DNA of 64,000 bases from Desulfosarcina alkanivorans (lineage in GTDB: Bacteria; Desulfobacterota; Desulfobacteria; Desulfobacterales; Desulfosarcinaceae), in assembly GCF_009688945.1 (NCBI RefSeq), contig NZ_AP021874.1, positions 7,234,001 to 7,298,000 on the forward strand. The letters are read 5' to 3'. Below are positions 25,119-34,963 of this stretch, in pieces. Position 1 is the stretch's first letter, and each line of letters opens with the position of its first letter. A program made the position numbers and the translations under genes. The notes under the pieces are model-generated. The model did not search any database, was not told the origin of the DNA, and saw only the letters and a list, made by a program, of their open reading frames with translations.

Positions 25119-25262
25119 TATATTTATGGTGTTGATATACGGTGGCGATTCGCCTAAAAAGGACTCGACCAATTCGATCGGTCGGATGGCTGCCCGTAAA
25201 CGTCTTGGCCATAATCAACATGCATTTGTCAGTTCCGCCAATTGAAAGGTAAGGGCGCATCA

Positions 25263-26597
25263 TTGAAAAATATACCTGGTAAAAATAAATGGGCGATGAT
25301 TGTCTTGGCTGTATTTTTTTTCTTTGGATTTAATGGCTGCAGTGACGGTGGAGAATCAAAAACGAGGATTGGAACAGAAAGCAGCCAGCCGGCCAGCATA
25401 AGGGTCAGCAGCCCTGCCAATGAAGCGACCTATTTTACCGGAAAGGAAATCCTCTTTGAAGCGACCACCGATGACGGAGAGACGATAACCGCCCCCGTTA
25501 TCTGGACATCGGATCTGGATGGTCCGATTGGAATGGAAAGTCGTTTTAAATACAAGCAATTATCGGCAGGCACCCATACCATTGCCGCCAGGATGAAGGG
25601 TGGCGTCGGTAACGATGTGTCGGATAGGATTTTTTTGACCATCGAAACGTTTACATGGGCTGCCTTCTATAGAAAAAACAACCAGCTGAGTCCAAGGATA
25701 AGCGATGAGGCGATGGCTGTTAAAGATGTCGATATAATCCTAAAAACCACTAAAAATTTTGACAGGAAAAATTTGAGCGGGCTTGATATGTCCGCCAGAA
25801 ATTTCAGTGGCGCTTCGTTTGAATATGCGTTTATGGTTCACAGCGATTTTTCCAATTCAGATTTCAGACATTCAAATCTGAAGAATGCAGCCATTGAGTA
25901 TTCCAATCTGACGAATGTAAAACTTGCCGATGCTGAATTGTCAGGCGTTGATTTCAGTAATGCCAACCTGAGCAAGGTTGATTTTGGTTATATGTATTTG
26001 AGTGGCTTCAAAATGACCAACGCGAATCTGACGGGATGCACTTTTTTCAAAACCAACCTGTCCTATACTGATTTGACAAAAGCCGTTCTTAAAGGGGCCC
26101 GCTTGAAACAGACGGTCATGGTTAAAGCCAACCTCACCGGTGCTGATCTTTCCGATGCCAGAATAGATCGCGTGAAATTTTCGAAAGCCCGATTGACGAA
26201 TGCAAATCTGACGGGATCGACGATCAGAAATGTTATTTTTGTCGGCTGCAATCTGCACGGCGTCGATTTTACGTCCGCCAAATTGGTAGACATTGATATG
26301 AATAATGCGGATTTAACTGGGGCTCAATTATCAGCTTTAAACCTGAAGAAGGTCATTCTGTTCGGGGCTAAATTCACCGATTGTAATCTGTCGGGATCCG
26401 ACTTGTCCAACCTGAACCTGGTGGATTCCGACTTTTCTAACGCACAACTGAAAGGCACGAATCTGTCAAATACCAACCTTTCACGATCCAACTTCAGAAA
26501 TGCTGATTTAGATGGCGCCAATCTTACGAATGCAAACCTGGAGGGCGCTCTAAACCTGGATAAAGCTTTAAATTTAGAGTCCGTTGTCGGCCTCTGA
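25263..26597 (+). CDS. Pentapeptide-repeat lipoprotein
   Basis: About 444 residues. A short basic start and hydrophobic core lead to a lipobox-like FNGC near residue 26, so the mature protein is probably lipid-anchored. Residues about 40-130 resemble an Ig-like beta domain (SPANEATYFTGKEILFEA, then SAGTHTIAARM). Residues about 165-440 are tandem pentapeptide repeats of the A(D/N)LxX type, which fold as a right-handed beta helix. I chose the TTG at 25263 because AAGGG lies seven bases before it; a TTG at 25242 and an ATG at 25296 are alternatives. Extracellular or periplasmic binding is plausible; function unknown. Confidence 0.8.
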   Translation: MKNIPGKNKWAMIVLAVFFFFGFNGCSDGGESKTRIGTESSQPASIRVSSPANEATYFTGKEILFEATTDDGETITAPVIWTSDLDGPIGMESRFKYKQLSAGTHTIAARMKGGVGNDVSDRIFLTIETFTWAAFYRKNNQLSPRISDEAMAVKDVDIILKTTKNFDRKNLSGLDMSARNFSGASFEYAFMVHSDFSNSDFRHSNLKNAAIEYSNLTNVKLADAELSGVDFSNANLSKVDFGYMYLSGFKMTNANLTGCTFFKTNLSYTDLTKAVLKGARLKQTVMVKANLTGADLSDARIDRVKFSKARLTNANLTGSTIRNVIFVGCNLHGVDFTSAKLVDIDMNNADLTGAQLSALNLKKVILFGAKFTDCNLSGSDLSNLNLVDSDFSNAQLKGTNLSNTNLSRSNFRNADLDGANLTNANLEGALNLDKALNLESVVGL

Positions 26598-26812
26598 TTA
26601 TCGCCTGCCCGGGATAGACGCGGCAGCGTCTTCCGGGGACCCCGTTTGCGTTGCCCCTGCTTCACATCGTGAAGGATACGGATGGCCGATTCAAAAAAAT
26701 ATTAGTATGCATTCACGGAATAAGTTGATCGTCCAGTTATCTTCGCAACCCTTGATCTCGGTGCTTTTTACAAAACCATCTCAAAGGGGGCTTTTTACCG
26801 ATTCATCTGTAA

Positions 26813-27628
26813 TCACTGAGGAGACGCCCCCGACTTGATGCCTTCGGCCATTCGCCAGACGATGCGCCCTTTCCCGGTCATATCGTCGAGGGTCGCAAAA
26901 AGGCCTTTCACCAGATCGCGGCGGGCCTCATACCCGCGCCCCGGGAAGAGCGACGCCGATTGGGCCGGTATGGAAAAAAAATCTTGAAGGAAGCGGCTGT
27001 CGAGGGGGCGCTCCCAGCGATGGTGGCGGATATCTATGCAGAAATCGTTCAGCGCCTCGGAGGCCTGGTGATAATCGGTAATCACCCGGAATCGTGGCAA
27101 GGGCTCACCCAGCCGGCGAAAAGCCACGGCGAACAAGTCTTCATTTTCCTCGCCGACCAGTTCAGGATAAAAAGAAAAAGCAATTTTACCGCCGGTGCGA
27201 AGGCATTTACAGGACTCGGCAAGGGTTTTGGAAACGTCCGGAAAAATAAAAATCGAGGCATTGTAGACCACATAATCGAAGCGGCGGTTTCCCACCAGGC
27301 GAGACAACTTTTCCCCGTCTCCAACGAGAAGCCGGATGCCGTCCCCATCATACAGCGAACGCCCTGCAGCGATCATCTTTTGAGACAAATCCACCCCTAA
27401 CACCTTGCAGCCAAACCGTTCATTCAGAGCCTTGGCGGAGATTCCATAACCGCAGCCAACGTCCAGAACCGATGCGCGTGCCTCGATATCGATGGCTTCA
27501 GCCATTTTCAAGGCCAGGGCTTTAAAAAAACCGTGCTTCTCTTCAAAGTCCTGGTACATTCCAATACTCTGATCGAAATTCTCAGCAACATTACGCTTGA
27601 CCTTGTTTTTAAATTCTTTGTCGCTCAC
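26813..27628 (-). CDS. Class I SAM-dependent methyltransferase
   Basis: A 271-residue Rossmann methyltransferase. Motif I is VLDVGCGYG near residue 55, motif II is VLGVDLS, and motif III around YVVYNASIFIFPD matches the UbiE/methyltransf_11 style. The start is a GTG with GGAGG five bases upstream. No neighbouring gene shares its strand closely enough to name the substrate; the gene is flanked by gaps of about 215 and 255 bases. The gap on its 5' side, toward the ABC transporter genes, must hold its promoter. Confidence 0.82.
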   Translation of the reverse strand: MSDKEFKNKVKRNVAENFDQSIGMYQDFEEKHGFFKALALKMAEAIDIEARASVLDVGCGYGISAKALNERFGCKVLGVDLSQKMIAAGRSLYDGDGIRLLVGDGEKLSRLVGNRRFDYVVYNASIFIFPDVSKTLAESCKCLRTGGKIAFSFYPELVGEENEDLFAVAFRRLGEPLPRFRVITDYHQASEALNDFCIDIRHHRWERPLDSRFLQDFFSIPAQSASLFPGRGYEARRDLVKGLFATLDDMTGKGRIVWRMAEGIKSGASPQ

Positions 27629-27884
27629 GATACCTCCAGGTATTTTAAAATAGCATTCATCTTCGTCGAGACGATCTGTTGCCGTTCTTGCGTTTGACCG
27701 ACACCGGCAGGCATTTCGGGTGCTATAGGCCGGTGGTTCATGACATCACACGGTGCCGCGAAATTTACACGGATTCCCAATTCATGACAACCCGGGGCCC
27801 AACCGGCGCCGTTTTCCTCCGGCTGCCGGTCAACATCACCTGCGGTGGCGCTTCACGATAGAGGGCTGTTGGCGCCGGGGAAAG

Positions 27885-28574
27885 CTATCGGGTCGGTCGG
27901 AGATGCCCCGACAGATGCCACTCGATGGCCTGGACGATGCGGGTCAAAATGAAATTGATCAGAAGATAAAAGCTTCCGGCAACGATGAAGACTTCCAGGG
28001 GACGGTAATTTTCGGCCATGATGACGTTGGCCACCCCCGTCATTTCCATGATCGTGATGGTGCTGGCCAGAGAGGTCGCCTTGACCATGAGGATGACTTC
28101 GTTTCCATAGGCGGGAAGTGCCTGGCGAATGGCAACGGGAAAAATGATGCGCCTGAACAGGAGCAATCCGGACATGCCGATGGAACGCCCCGCCTCGACT
28201 TCTCCCCAGGGAACGGATTCCAGCCCCCCCCTTATGATTTCGCTGCCGTAGGCGGTGGTATTGACCGTCAGTGCGATAATGGCGCACCAGAATGGGTTTC
28301 GCAGCACCGGCCACAAAACACTTTCCCTGATCCAGGCAAATTGCCCCAGTCCGTAGTAGATTAGAAACAGCTGAACCAGAAGCGGGGTTCCCCGGATGGC
28401 AAAGACATACATGTTCATCAGCCGGGAGGCCCAGGTGATGCGTGAGCGGCGGATCACGGCGACCATGACCGCCATCGTAAAGCCCAGCGCCAGGGAGAGC
28501 ACGACGAGTTCGACGGTCCGTTGCGCCCCTTCCAGGATCGGCAGGATACTGTCTATCATCAGCGTGAAGTCCAT
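27885..28574 (-). CDS. Polar amino acid ABC transporter permease
   Basis: A 229-residue inner-membrane permease of the His/Gln/Arg family with about five membrane segments. The EAA-type loop for ATPase contact is EVEAGRSIGMSGLLLFRRIIFP. The ATG at 28574 is preferred because GAGGAG lies eight bases before it; a GTG at 28583 overlaps the upstream gene. It pairs with the permease at 28576-29283 to form the heteromeric channel. Confidence 0.92.
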   Translation of the reverse strand: MDFTLMIDSILPILEGAQRTVELVVLSLALGFTMAVMVAVIRRSRITWASRLMNMYVFAIRGTPLLVQLFLIYYGLGQFAWIRESVLWPVLRNPFWCAIIALTVNTTAYGSEIIRGGLESVPWGEVEAGRSIGMSGLLLFRRIIFPVAIRQALPAYGNEVILMVKATSLASTITIMEMTGVANVIMAENYRPLEVFIVAGSFYLLINFILTRIVQAIEWHLSGHLRPTR

Positions 28575-28575
28575 T

Positions 28576-29283
28576 TCAGGCACTCCTCACGCCGCGATTT
28601 GCCCACAGCTCCGCCCGGCGAAAGCCGAATCCGGAGACATAGGTCAACAGAAGGAAAAGAACCGCCGCCATGAAATAGAAAATGAAGGGTTTCTGGCTTG
28701 AGCCGGAGGCGACATGGGCCTGGCGCATGATTTCCACCAGGCCGGTCACCGACACCAGAGCGGTCTCTTTCAGCGCACTCAACCAGCAGTTGCCCAGGCC
28801 CGGCAGGGCCAGCCGGAGCACCTGGGGGGCCAGCACGCGCCGAAACAAAAGCCCGTCGCTCATCCCCATGGACAGGGCCGCCTCGATCTGCCCTCTGGGA
28901 ATCGCCAGGGCGGCGCCGCGAAATACTTCCGTCTGGTAAGCCCCGTTGATGATGGCGATGGCGGCGACCCCGGAAGTAAAGGCATTGACTTCGATGTAGC
29001 CATGGTAGCCGAATATCCGGGCCAGAACCATGACCACACCGCTGCCGCCGAAAAAAATCAGGTAAATGATCAGCAGCTCCGGGATGCCGCGGCCCATCGT
29101 GGTATACACATCGAGTATGATGCGCAGGGGGCGGTAGCGCGACAGCTTGCCCGCTGCACACAGCGTTCCGATGACCAGGGCAACGGCGAAGGCGCACAGG
29201 CTGACCGCCAGGGTCATCAGTGTCGCCCTCGCCATTTCATCTCCCCAGCCGCTGGCGCCGAAGCTGAGCAGTTCTAAATCCAT
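28576..29283 (-). CDS. Polar amino acid ABC transporter permease
   Basis: A 235-residue permease of the same HisQ/GlnP class. The coupling loop QIEAALSMGMSDGLLFRRVLAPQ is clear, as are about five membrane segments. AGGAAA precedes the ATG. It lies 14 bases after the stop of the binding-protein gene and abuts the second permease, so the unit is SBP-permease-permease on one transcript. Confidence 0.92.
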   Translation of the reverse strand: MDLELLSFGASGWGDEMARATLMTLAVSLCAFAVALVIGTLCAAGKLSRYRPLRIILDVYTTMGRGIPELLIIYLIFFGGSGVVMVLARIFGYHGYIEVNAFTSGVAAIAIINGAYQTEVFRGAALAIPRGQIEAALSMGMSDGLLFRRVLAPQVLRLALPGLGNCWLSALKETALVSVTGLVEIMRQAHVASGSSQKPFIFYFMAAVLFLLLTYVSGFGFRRAELWANRGVRSA

Positions 29284-29297
29284 CCGTTTCCTATTGC

Positions 29298-30164
29298 TTA
29301 AAAAATGGTGTCATCTTTTGGGCTGTTGTCGAACCCGAACCATTTCAGTGCCAGTTTCTGAATCGTCCCATCCGCTTTCATCTCAGCCAGGCCTTTGCTG
29401 ATGATCGCTTTGAGGTCCTGGTCTTCCTTGCGCAGGCCGACGCCATTGCCCAGACCGAAGATGTCTCCTGTCCAGGCAGGCCCGAAAAGGGTGACATCCG
29501 CGCCGGTTTCCTTTTTCATGGCCGGTATCCAGACGGAGAGGGATGCCTCGGCGGCATCGATGCGGCCGGCTTTCAGATCCAGCAGGACATTCTCCTGGCT
29601 TTCGTACTTCTGGATCCTGGCCACGTCCTTGAAATAGGTGTCGAGAAAATTGGAGTGGGTCGTCGTGGTCTGCACCCCGATGACTTTCCCCTTCAGCAGT
29701 GAGCGTAGCGCATCGATGACTTCCTGCTCCGATGCCGTGATGTCGTTGAGCGTCACCCCCTCTTCGGCGCTTTTGAAACCCGCCAGCGGGCTGGATTTAA
29801 GCGTGGCGAAGGAGCCCGGGGTTTTGGCGTAGGGGCCCGCGAAATCGATGACCTTGAGCCGCTTGGCCGTCGCCTGCATGCCGGCGATGATCAGATCGTA
29901 CTTGCCGGCCGTCAGGCCGGGGATGATGCCTTTCCAGGCCTGGGGGATAATTTCGCACTCCAGGTTCATGCGGCGGCACACTTCCTCGATTACGTCGATA
30001 TCGAAACCATACAGTTTGCCATCGGCATCGGTCGCGTTCCAGGGCGGATAGGCCCCTTCGGTGGCGACGCGCACGTTCTTCCATTCCTTGGCGACAACAC
30101 CCGTCGGAAGGCAGAAGCCGACGGTCAGGGTGGCGATCAATCCGAACAACATCACTTTTTTCAT
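29298..30164 (-). CDS. Polar amino acid ABC transporter periplasmic binding protein
   Basis: A 288-residue SBP_bac_3 protein. A signal peptide (MKKVMLFGLIATLTVGFCLPTG) is followed by the family pattern VRVATEGAYPPWNATD, YGFDIDVIEEV and GVQTTTTHSNFL. ArtJ/HisJ/OccT-type proteins bind Lys, Arg, ornithine, opines or other polar amino acids in the periplasm. AAAGGAAA precedes the ATG at 30164, which is better than an in-frame GTG ten codons earlier. Context with gamma-glutamyltransferase hints that the ligand is a gamma-glutamyl amino acid or its products. Confidence 0.93.
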   Translation of the reverse strand: MKKVMLFGLIATLTVGFCLPTGVVAKEWKNVRVATEGAYPPWNATDADGKLYGFDIDVIEEVCRRMNLECEIIPQAWKGIIPGLTAGKYDLIIAGMQATAKRLKVIDFAGPYAKTPGSFATLKSSPLAGFKSAEEGVTLNDITASEQEVIDALRSLLKGKVIGVQTTTTHSNFLDTYFKDVARIQKYESQENVLLDLKAGRIDAAEASLSVWIPAMKKETGADVTLFGPAWTGDIFGLGNGVGLRKEDQDLKAIISKGLAEMKADGTIQKLALKWFGFDNSPKDDTIF

Positions 30165-30209
30165 ACCGTTTCCTTTCTTTTGGTTGACGGTCATGACGGG
30201 ATGAACGGC

Positions 30210-30998
30210 TCAACTGAATTCGCGGGCCAGAAACTTGCGGCAGCGGTCCGATTGAGGGTCCACCAGTACTTTTTCGGGCGGGCCATCCTCCAGAATTTTT
30301 CCCTCGTCGATGAAGATAACCCGCGATGAAACCTCGCGGGCGAAGGCAATTTCGTGGGTGACGATGAGCATTGTCCGGCCTTCCCGGGCCAGATCGCGGA
30401 TAACCCGCAGCACTTCTCCAACCAGCTCCGGGTCGAGTGCCGAAGTGGGTTCATCGAAAAGCATGACGCCGGGGTTGGATGCCAGGGCCCGTGCGATCGC
30501 GGCTCTTTGCTGCTGGCCGCCCGAGAGATGACTCGGGTAGTGATCGCATTTCTCGGCAATGCCCACCTTTTTCAACAATACGGTGGCCTCGGCGAGGACC
30601 TCCGCCCGAGGGCGTTTCTGTACGTGAACGGGGCCTTCGATGACGTTTTCCAGCACGGTCATGTGCGAGAACAGGTTGAAGCCCTGAAACACCATGCTGA
30701 GCCGCGACCGGATGCGATCCACCTGACGGCGGTCGGTGGGGACCCTGCTGCCGTCTCTGCGCCGTCGGGTGGCAACCGGTTCGCCGCTGACGATCACCTC
30801 ACCGGTATCCGGGACTTCCAGGAAATTGATGCAGCGCAGCAGGGTGCTCTTGCCGGAACCGCTGGCGCCGATGATGCTGATGACGTCCCCTTCGTGGGCG
30901 GTCAGGGACACCCCCTTGAGTACTTCCAGTCTGCCGAATCGCTTGTGCAGATTCTTGACTTCCAGGGCGATTTTACGCGACCGGGTTTTATTTTTCAC
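30210..30998 (-). CDS. Polar amino acid ABC transporter ATP-binding protein
   Basis: A 262-residue ATPase of the HisP/GlnQ class: Walker A GASGSGKST near residue 41, signature LSGGQQQR near residue 162, Walker B VMLFDEPTSALDPE. It is slightly longer than usual, with an insertion RRRRDGSRVPTDRRQVDRIR typical of HisP-like members. The start is GTG with AGAGG eight bases upstream, four bases after the stop of the DUF3604 gene. It powers the two permeases downstream. Confidence 0.93.
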   Translation of the reverse strand: MKNKTRSRKIALEVKNLHKRFGRLEVLKGVSLTAHEGDVISIIGASGSGKSTLLRCINFLEVPDTGEVIVSGEPVATRRRRDGSRVPTDRRQVDRIRSRLSMVFQGFNLFSHMTVLENVIEGPVHVQKRPRAEVLAEATVLLKKVGIAEKCDHYPSHLSGGQQQRAAIARALASNPGVMLFDEPTSALDPELVGEVLRVIRDLAREGRTMLIVTHEIAFAREVSSRVIFIDEGKILEDGPPEKVLVDPQSDRCRKFLAREFS

Positions 30999-31001
30999 TT
31001 T

Positions 31002-33308
31002 CTATGCCTCTTGTTTTTCAGCACGGTACAGGTACATGGGGCTGCTCCAGGCATTGTGACCGTCCTCGGTGGTCACCCGGACCCACAGCGGGTTGTCGCC
31101 TTCCGGTTTCAGGGGCACATCCACCCGCGCGCTGAGCGCCGTGCAGTCGTTGTGGTCGGGCAGGCGGAAAATACGCACCTGCCGGTGCAGTCCTCCGGCC
31201 CGCATCACCACGTCGCCGAGGCCCAGCGTTTCCAGGTCGATCTCGCCGGAGACAAGATGGGTGTCGATGTACATCCGGCCGGACTCCAGGTGGTCCAGGC
31301 AGACCTCGAATCCGGAGACGTTTCCGGCGGTCTGGTTTTGCCAGGAAATGGTGTGGCTGCCGGACACCTTGAACCGCCTGTCACGCCGCCAGTTGTTGAT
31401 TTCGGTTACGGACCGGATCTTACAGCCTTCAAACCTCGCCCGGCCCTTCCAGGGGGTGCGGTTGCCGCGGCCCCGATATTCCGCGCCGCTCCACACCACC
31501 CGGATCCGATGGCCGAGGTCGGCCTCGATGTACCCGCGCACGGTTTCCACCACGCCGGTGCCGTTTAATATGTCAATGCGTTCAATGGGAGCCCGGGACA
31601 CGGCCCGGACGCATACGCGGACGACCTCGTCGTCCGTCTGGGCAATGTCACCCATCATCACCTCGGCCACCTCCCGGGAATCAGTTGTGAAGGCATGGGG
31701 GTCGCGGTCATGATACCGCCCGTATGTCGCAAATTCCGCCCTTACCGCCAGGTCCATACGGCACCCGGTCGTGCCGTAGGTGTGCCGTCGGCGGATGCAG
31801 TCGAACAGGGCCTCGCGGGTCAATGTTTCAGCAAGGAAACAGGTCAGTCCGCCGTAGGTCGCAAAACCGGCGGCCCCGGGATGACTGGCACCCGGGCGGC
31901 CCTTGTGGTCGTCGCTGTTGCAGACCACCCCGCAGCGGAAGCCCCGCTCGAAACAGTCCGCCAGCAGCCACTCGAAGGTGCCCCAGGCCGAATGAATCTC
32001 CATGGCGGCTTCCAGCCCGGGATCATGGGCGACGGCCACGTTGGCATACCGGCCGCCGCAGTGGGCGTAGACGATGCAGTCTTCCCCGGCCAGGACCTTG
32101 AAGAGGTCGCCGAGGGCGGGCGCATCGGTGTCGATGTCGCTGCGGTCCGGGAGCAGGGCGTGGGAGGACCGGTAGATTGGGCGGCCCTCACGGCGATAGT
32201 AGACGTTATGATCCCCGCCGACCCCGGTGTTGCCGGACCATTCATAGCCGGGAAACGTGACGAATTGCCCCTCGCTGTTGAAGGCGGCGGTGGTTCGGTT
32301 GATGTGGCCCCAGAAATCCTTGTTGACCTGGAAATCATTGGCCTGGTGGGCGCAGGCGTCCAGAAACGCCAGGTCCCGTGCAAACTGGAAGTACTCAACG
32401 ATGGACCCGACGCCGACCGACTCGCCGCTCTGACCGTGCAGGTCGCCCCAATAGCCGGCCCGGGGCCCGTTTCTGATGACGACGGGGTTGGCATGGGCGA
32501 GAACATGCCCGTTACGGTCGAGCAGGCGGATGCGAACGATTCCCTCCCGGTGAACCTTCAGGCCTTCGACCTTCAGGGCCCGGTCACCGCGGGGGAATTC
32601 GATTTCTTCCGGCAGGCCGTCCACCGCCACATTGGCCGCCAGGCGGAGGGCAGCCGGGGCCGGAGCGGCGGGATTGCCCCAGGCATCCTCGGCTTTGATG
32701 CCCAGGTAAAACCTTTCCCCCGGGCGTCGCCGGGTCGGCGCCACCGCCTTCCAGCGCACCGGAGCGGCGGCTTTGATCCGGATCACGGGGCTGTTGCGGA
32801 CCGGCGTAAAATGGCCGGTGGCGTATATGTCAACCGCCACCTTGAACTCGAAATGGCTTTCGCAGAACGACTGCAGCCGCAGTCCCGGAGAACCACCGGA
32901 GCGGTCGCCCAAGGTGATCGTCAGGGTGTCTCCCTCGCGCAGATAGCCGTTCAGCAAGGTGACCGTCAGACCGTGGTAACGGGGACGGGGCAGGGCATCT
33001 TCGGCGTAGGCGATTCCCAGTGCCACACCGTTGCCGGCCGCCGCGGAGACATAGTTCTCGCCGGCCGGGTCGCTGGTCTGCAAGCACCCCCAGTCCGTCG
33101 GGAAGCGAAACAGGACGCGCAGGGCTCCCGTATCGTCGATGCCGTAGGGGCCGGCCGTATACACGAGCCGGAAGGTCTGCAGGCTGCGGACTTCAAATGC
33201 GCCCCGGGGGGTGAGATCGACGGCGCCATAGCGATCCGCGTCTGCGGCCGGGTGGGCGGCGGGCCAGATTTCGCCCATGTGCTTGTCGTCTATCCTGTCT
33301 GCGTTCAT
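31002..33308 (-). CDS. DUF3604 (PHP-like metallohydrolase) protein
   Basis: About 768 residues. The N-terminal 280 residues are beta-rich. Then comes the DUF3604 core: WGDLHGQSGES, the His-rich FLDACAHQANDF, PGYEWSG, IVYAHCGG and VCNSDDHKGRPG, whose His/Asp set resembles the PHP metal site. A beta domain closes the protein. The biochemical role of DUF3604 is not established to my knowledge. It is sandwiched between gamma-glutamyltransferase and an amino acid transporter, all within 4 bases of each other, so a role in processing the same imported compound is likely but unproven. Starts at 33338 (GTG) and 33308 (ATG) are both possible. Confidence 0.8.
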   Translation of the reverse strand: MNADRIDDKHMGEIWPAAHPAADADRYGAVDLTPRGAFEVRSLQTFRLVYTAGPYGIDDTGALRVLFRFPTDWGCLQTSDPAGENYVSAAAGNGVALGIAYAEDALPRPRYHGLTVTLLNGYLREGDTLTITLGDRSGGSPGLRLQSFCESHFEFKVAVDIYATGHFTPVRNSPVIRIKAAAPVRWKAVAPTRRRPGERFYLGIKAEDAWGNPAAPAPAALRLAANVAVDGLPEEIEFPRGDRALKVEGLKVHREGIVRIRLLDRNGHVLAHANPVVIRNGPRAGYWGDLHGQSGESVGVGSIVEYFQFARDLAFLDACAHQANDFQVNKDFWGHINRTTAAFNSEGQFVTFPGYEWSGNTGVGGDHNVYYRREGRPIYRSSHALLPDRSDIDTDAPALGDLFKVLAGEDCIVYAHCGGRYANVAVAHDPGLEAAMEIHSAWGTFEWLLADCFERGFRCGVVCNSDDHKGRPGASHPGAAGFATYGGLTCFLAETLTREALFDCIRRRHTYGTTGCRMDLAVRAEFATYGRYHDRDPHAFTTDSREVAEVMMGDIAQTDDEVVRVCVRAVSRAPIERIDILNGTGVVETVRGYIEADLGHRIRVVWSGAEYRGRGNRTPWKGRARFEGCKIRSVTEINNWRRDRRFKVSGSHTISWQNQTAGNVSGFEVCLDHLESGRMYIDTHLVSGEIDLETLGLGDVVMRAGGLHRQVRIFRLPDHNDCTALSARVDVPLKPEGDNPLWVRVTTEDGHNAWSSPMYLYRAEKQEA

Positions 33309-33341
33309 TTCTGCCGATTCCGTTGAATGGATGGACACGAA

Positions 33342-34946
33342 TTACTTGCCGATGGCGTAGGCTTGCCGGCGCGGGTCTGCCCCGGCCGCGAGTACACCGT
33401 TTTCCCGGTCGATCGTGATCACCTGTGAGGACCCCATGATTTCGGCGTAGTCCTCCACCACCCGCACATCGTGTCCTTTTGCCTTGAGGGAGGCGATGGT
33501 TTTTTCCGGAAAGCGGTTTTCCATCATCAACGAACCGTCCGGGTTGGAGCGCCAGCGCGGCGCCTCATTGGCCTGCTGCGGATCGGCATCAAAGTCGATC
33601 AGGTCGATCGCCAGTTGGATGTTGGTCTGGGTCTGGCCGTCGGCTCCCGGGGTTCCCAGCAAAATGGCCGGCCGGCCGTCTTTCAGTATCATGACCGGGT
33701 GCAGCGTGTGGTAAGGCCGCTTGCTGGGCGCCAGCACGTTGGGATGGGCGGCGTCCAGGGAGAATCCCCGACCGCGATTGTGGAGCACCATCCCCGTTTC
33801 CGGCACCATCTCGCATGAACCGAAGGCCTCGTAGAGGGACTGAATCAACACCACGGCGTTGCCGTCGGCGTCCACCACGGTCAGGTATACGGTGTCATCC
33901 CCGCCGCGGGTGAAGTCCTGGGCGTCATAGCCGTTGGCCGCCCGATCGGGATCGATCAAACCGATGCGATTGCCGGCCCGGGCCGGGGAGAGCATTTCGG
34001 CTATCGGAATCGTGTGAAAGGCGGGATCGCAGACATGGGCGTCCCGATCGACAAATGCCAGTTTCTTGGCCTCCACCATCAGGTGGACCAGTTCGGCCGA
34101 GTCGACCGCCATGGCCGCCAGGTCCCGGGTTGCCAGCATGTTGGCCTGCATGAGCAGGGCGATTCCCTGGGAATTGGGAGGCTGGGTGGCAATGGTGTAT
34201 CCACGGTAATCGCTGGTGATGGGCGTCTCCCATTCCACCGTGTGTCGGGCCAGGTCAGCCTCGCTGAAAAAACCGCCCATGGCTTCCGAGTGCGCCACCA
34301 GGGCTTCACCCAGCGGGCCCTTGTAAAAGGCGTCCGGTCCGTTCTCCATGAGCATCCGGTAAGACCGGGCCAGTTGGGGCTGCACCATCAGCCGGCCCAC
34401 TCGGGGAATCTCTCCACCGGGGAGAAAGGTCTCTCCTGCAGCACCGGAGGCCTTCAGGATATCCTGCCGTTCTTTGAGAATACCGACCAGTTCCGGGTAA
34501 ACCGGAAATCCGTTCTGCGCATAGGGGATGGCCATGGCCAGCAGGGTGTCCAGGCCCAGGGTGCCGTGTTTTTCCAGAGCCGCCTGCCAGCCGGCGATGG
34601 TACCCGGCACGGTGCAGGTGTGAATGCCCGTCTCGGGTACATGCCGGTAGCCCCGCTCCCGGTATGCTTCCAGGGTGGCTGACGCCGGGGCTCGGCCCGA
34701 CGCGTTGAGGGCCTCGACGGTCCCCCCGGCGGCCATGTGGATCAGCATGAACAGGTCACCGCCGATGCCGCACATGTGCGGTTTGACTGTGGTCATCACC
34801 AGGTTGGCGGCGATGGCCGCATCCACGGCGTTGCCGCCGGATTCCAGCACGGCTGCACCGGCCCGGGCGGCCAGGGGATGATCGGCAGTGATCATCCAGC
34901 TGGTGCCCATCAGAAGCGGACGATGGGTGGCAAAATGGTTCGTCAT
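33342..34946 (-). CDS. Gamma-glutamyltransferase family protein
   Basis: A 534-residue Ntn-hydrolase precursor. The autoprocessing site is at Thr352 in DDTVYLTVVDADGN, where the new N-terminal Thr becomes the nucleophile. Conserved blocks include ADHPLAARAG, GNAVDAAIAANL, GIGGDLFM and TPGADGQTQTNIQ. It transfers or hydrolyses gamma-glutamyl groups of glutathione-like compounds. No signal peptide is seen, so this member may act in the cytoplasm after uptake by the adjacent transporter. AGGAAA precedes the ATG. Confidence 0.9.
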   Translation of the reverse strand: MTNHFATHRPLLMGTSWMITADHPLAARAGAAVLESGGNAVDAAIAANLVMTTVKPHMCGIGGDLFMLIHMAAGGTVEALNASGRAPASATLEAYRERGYRHVPETGIHTCTVPGTIAGWQAALEKHGTLGLDTLLAMAIPYAQNGFPVYPELVGILKERQDILKASGAAGETFLPGGEIPRVGRLMVQPQLARSYRMLMENGPDAFYKGPLGEALVAHSEAMGGFFSEADLARHTVEWETPITSDYRGYTIATQPPNSQGIALLMQANMLATRDLAAMAVDSAELVHLMVEAKKLAFVDRDAHVCDPAFHTIPIAEMLSPARAGNRIGLIDPDRAANGYDAQDFTRGGDDTVYLTVVDADGNAVVLIQSLYEAFGSCEMVPETGMVLHNRGRGFSLDAAHPNVLAPSKRPYHTLHPVMILKDGRPAILLGTPGADGQTQTNIQLAIDLIDFDADPQQANEAPRWRSNPDGSLMMENRFPEKTIASLKAKGHDVRVVEDYAEIMGSSQVITIDRENGVLAAGADPRRQAYAIGK

Positions 34947-34963
34947 GGTTGTGCGTTTCCTGT

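Noticed and set aside
31695..33326. 543-codon plus-strand frame
   Set aside because: Antisense shadow of the DUF3604 gene.
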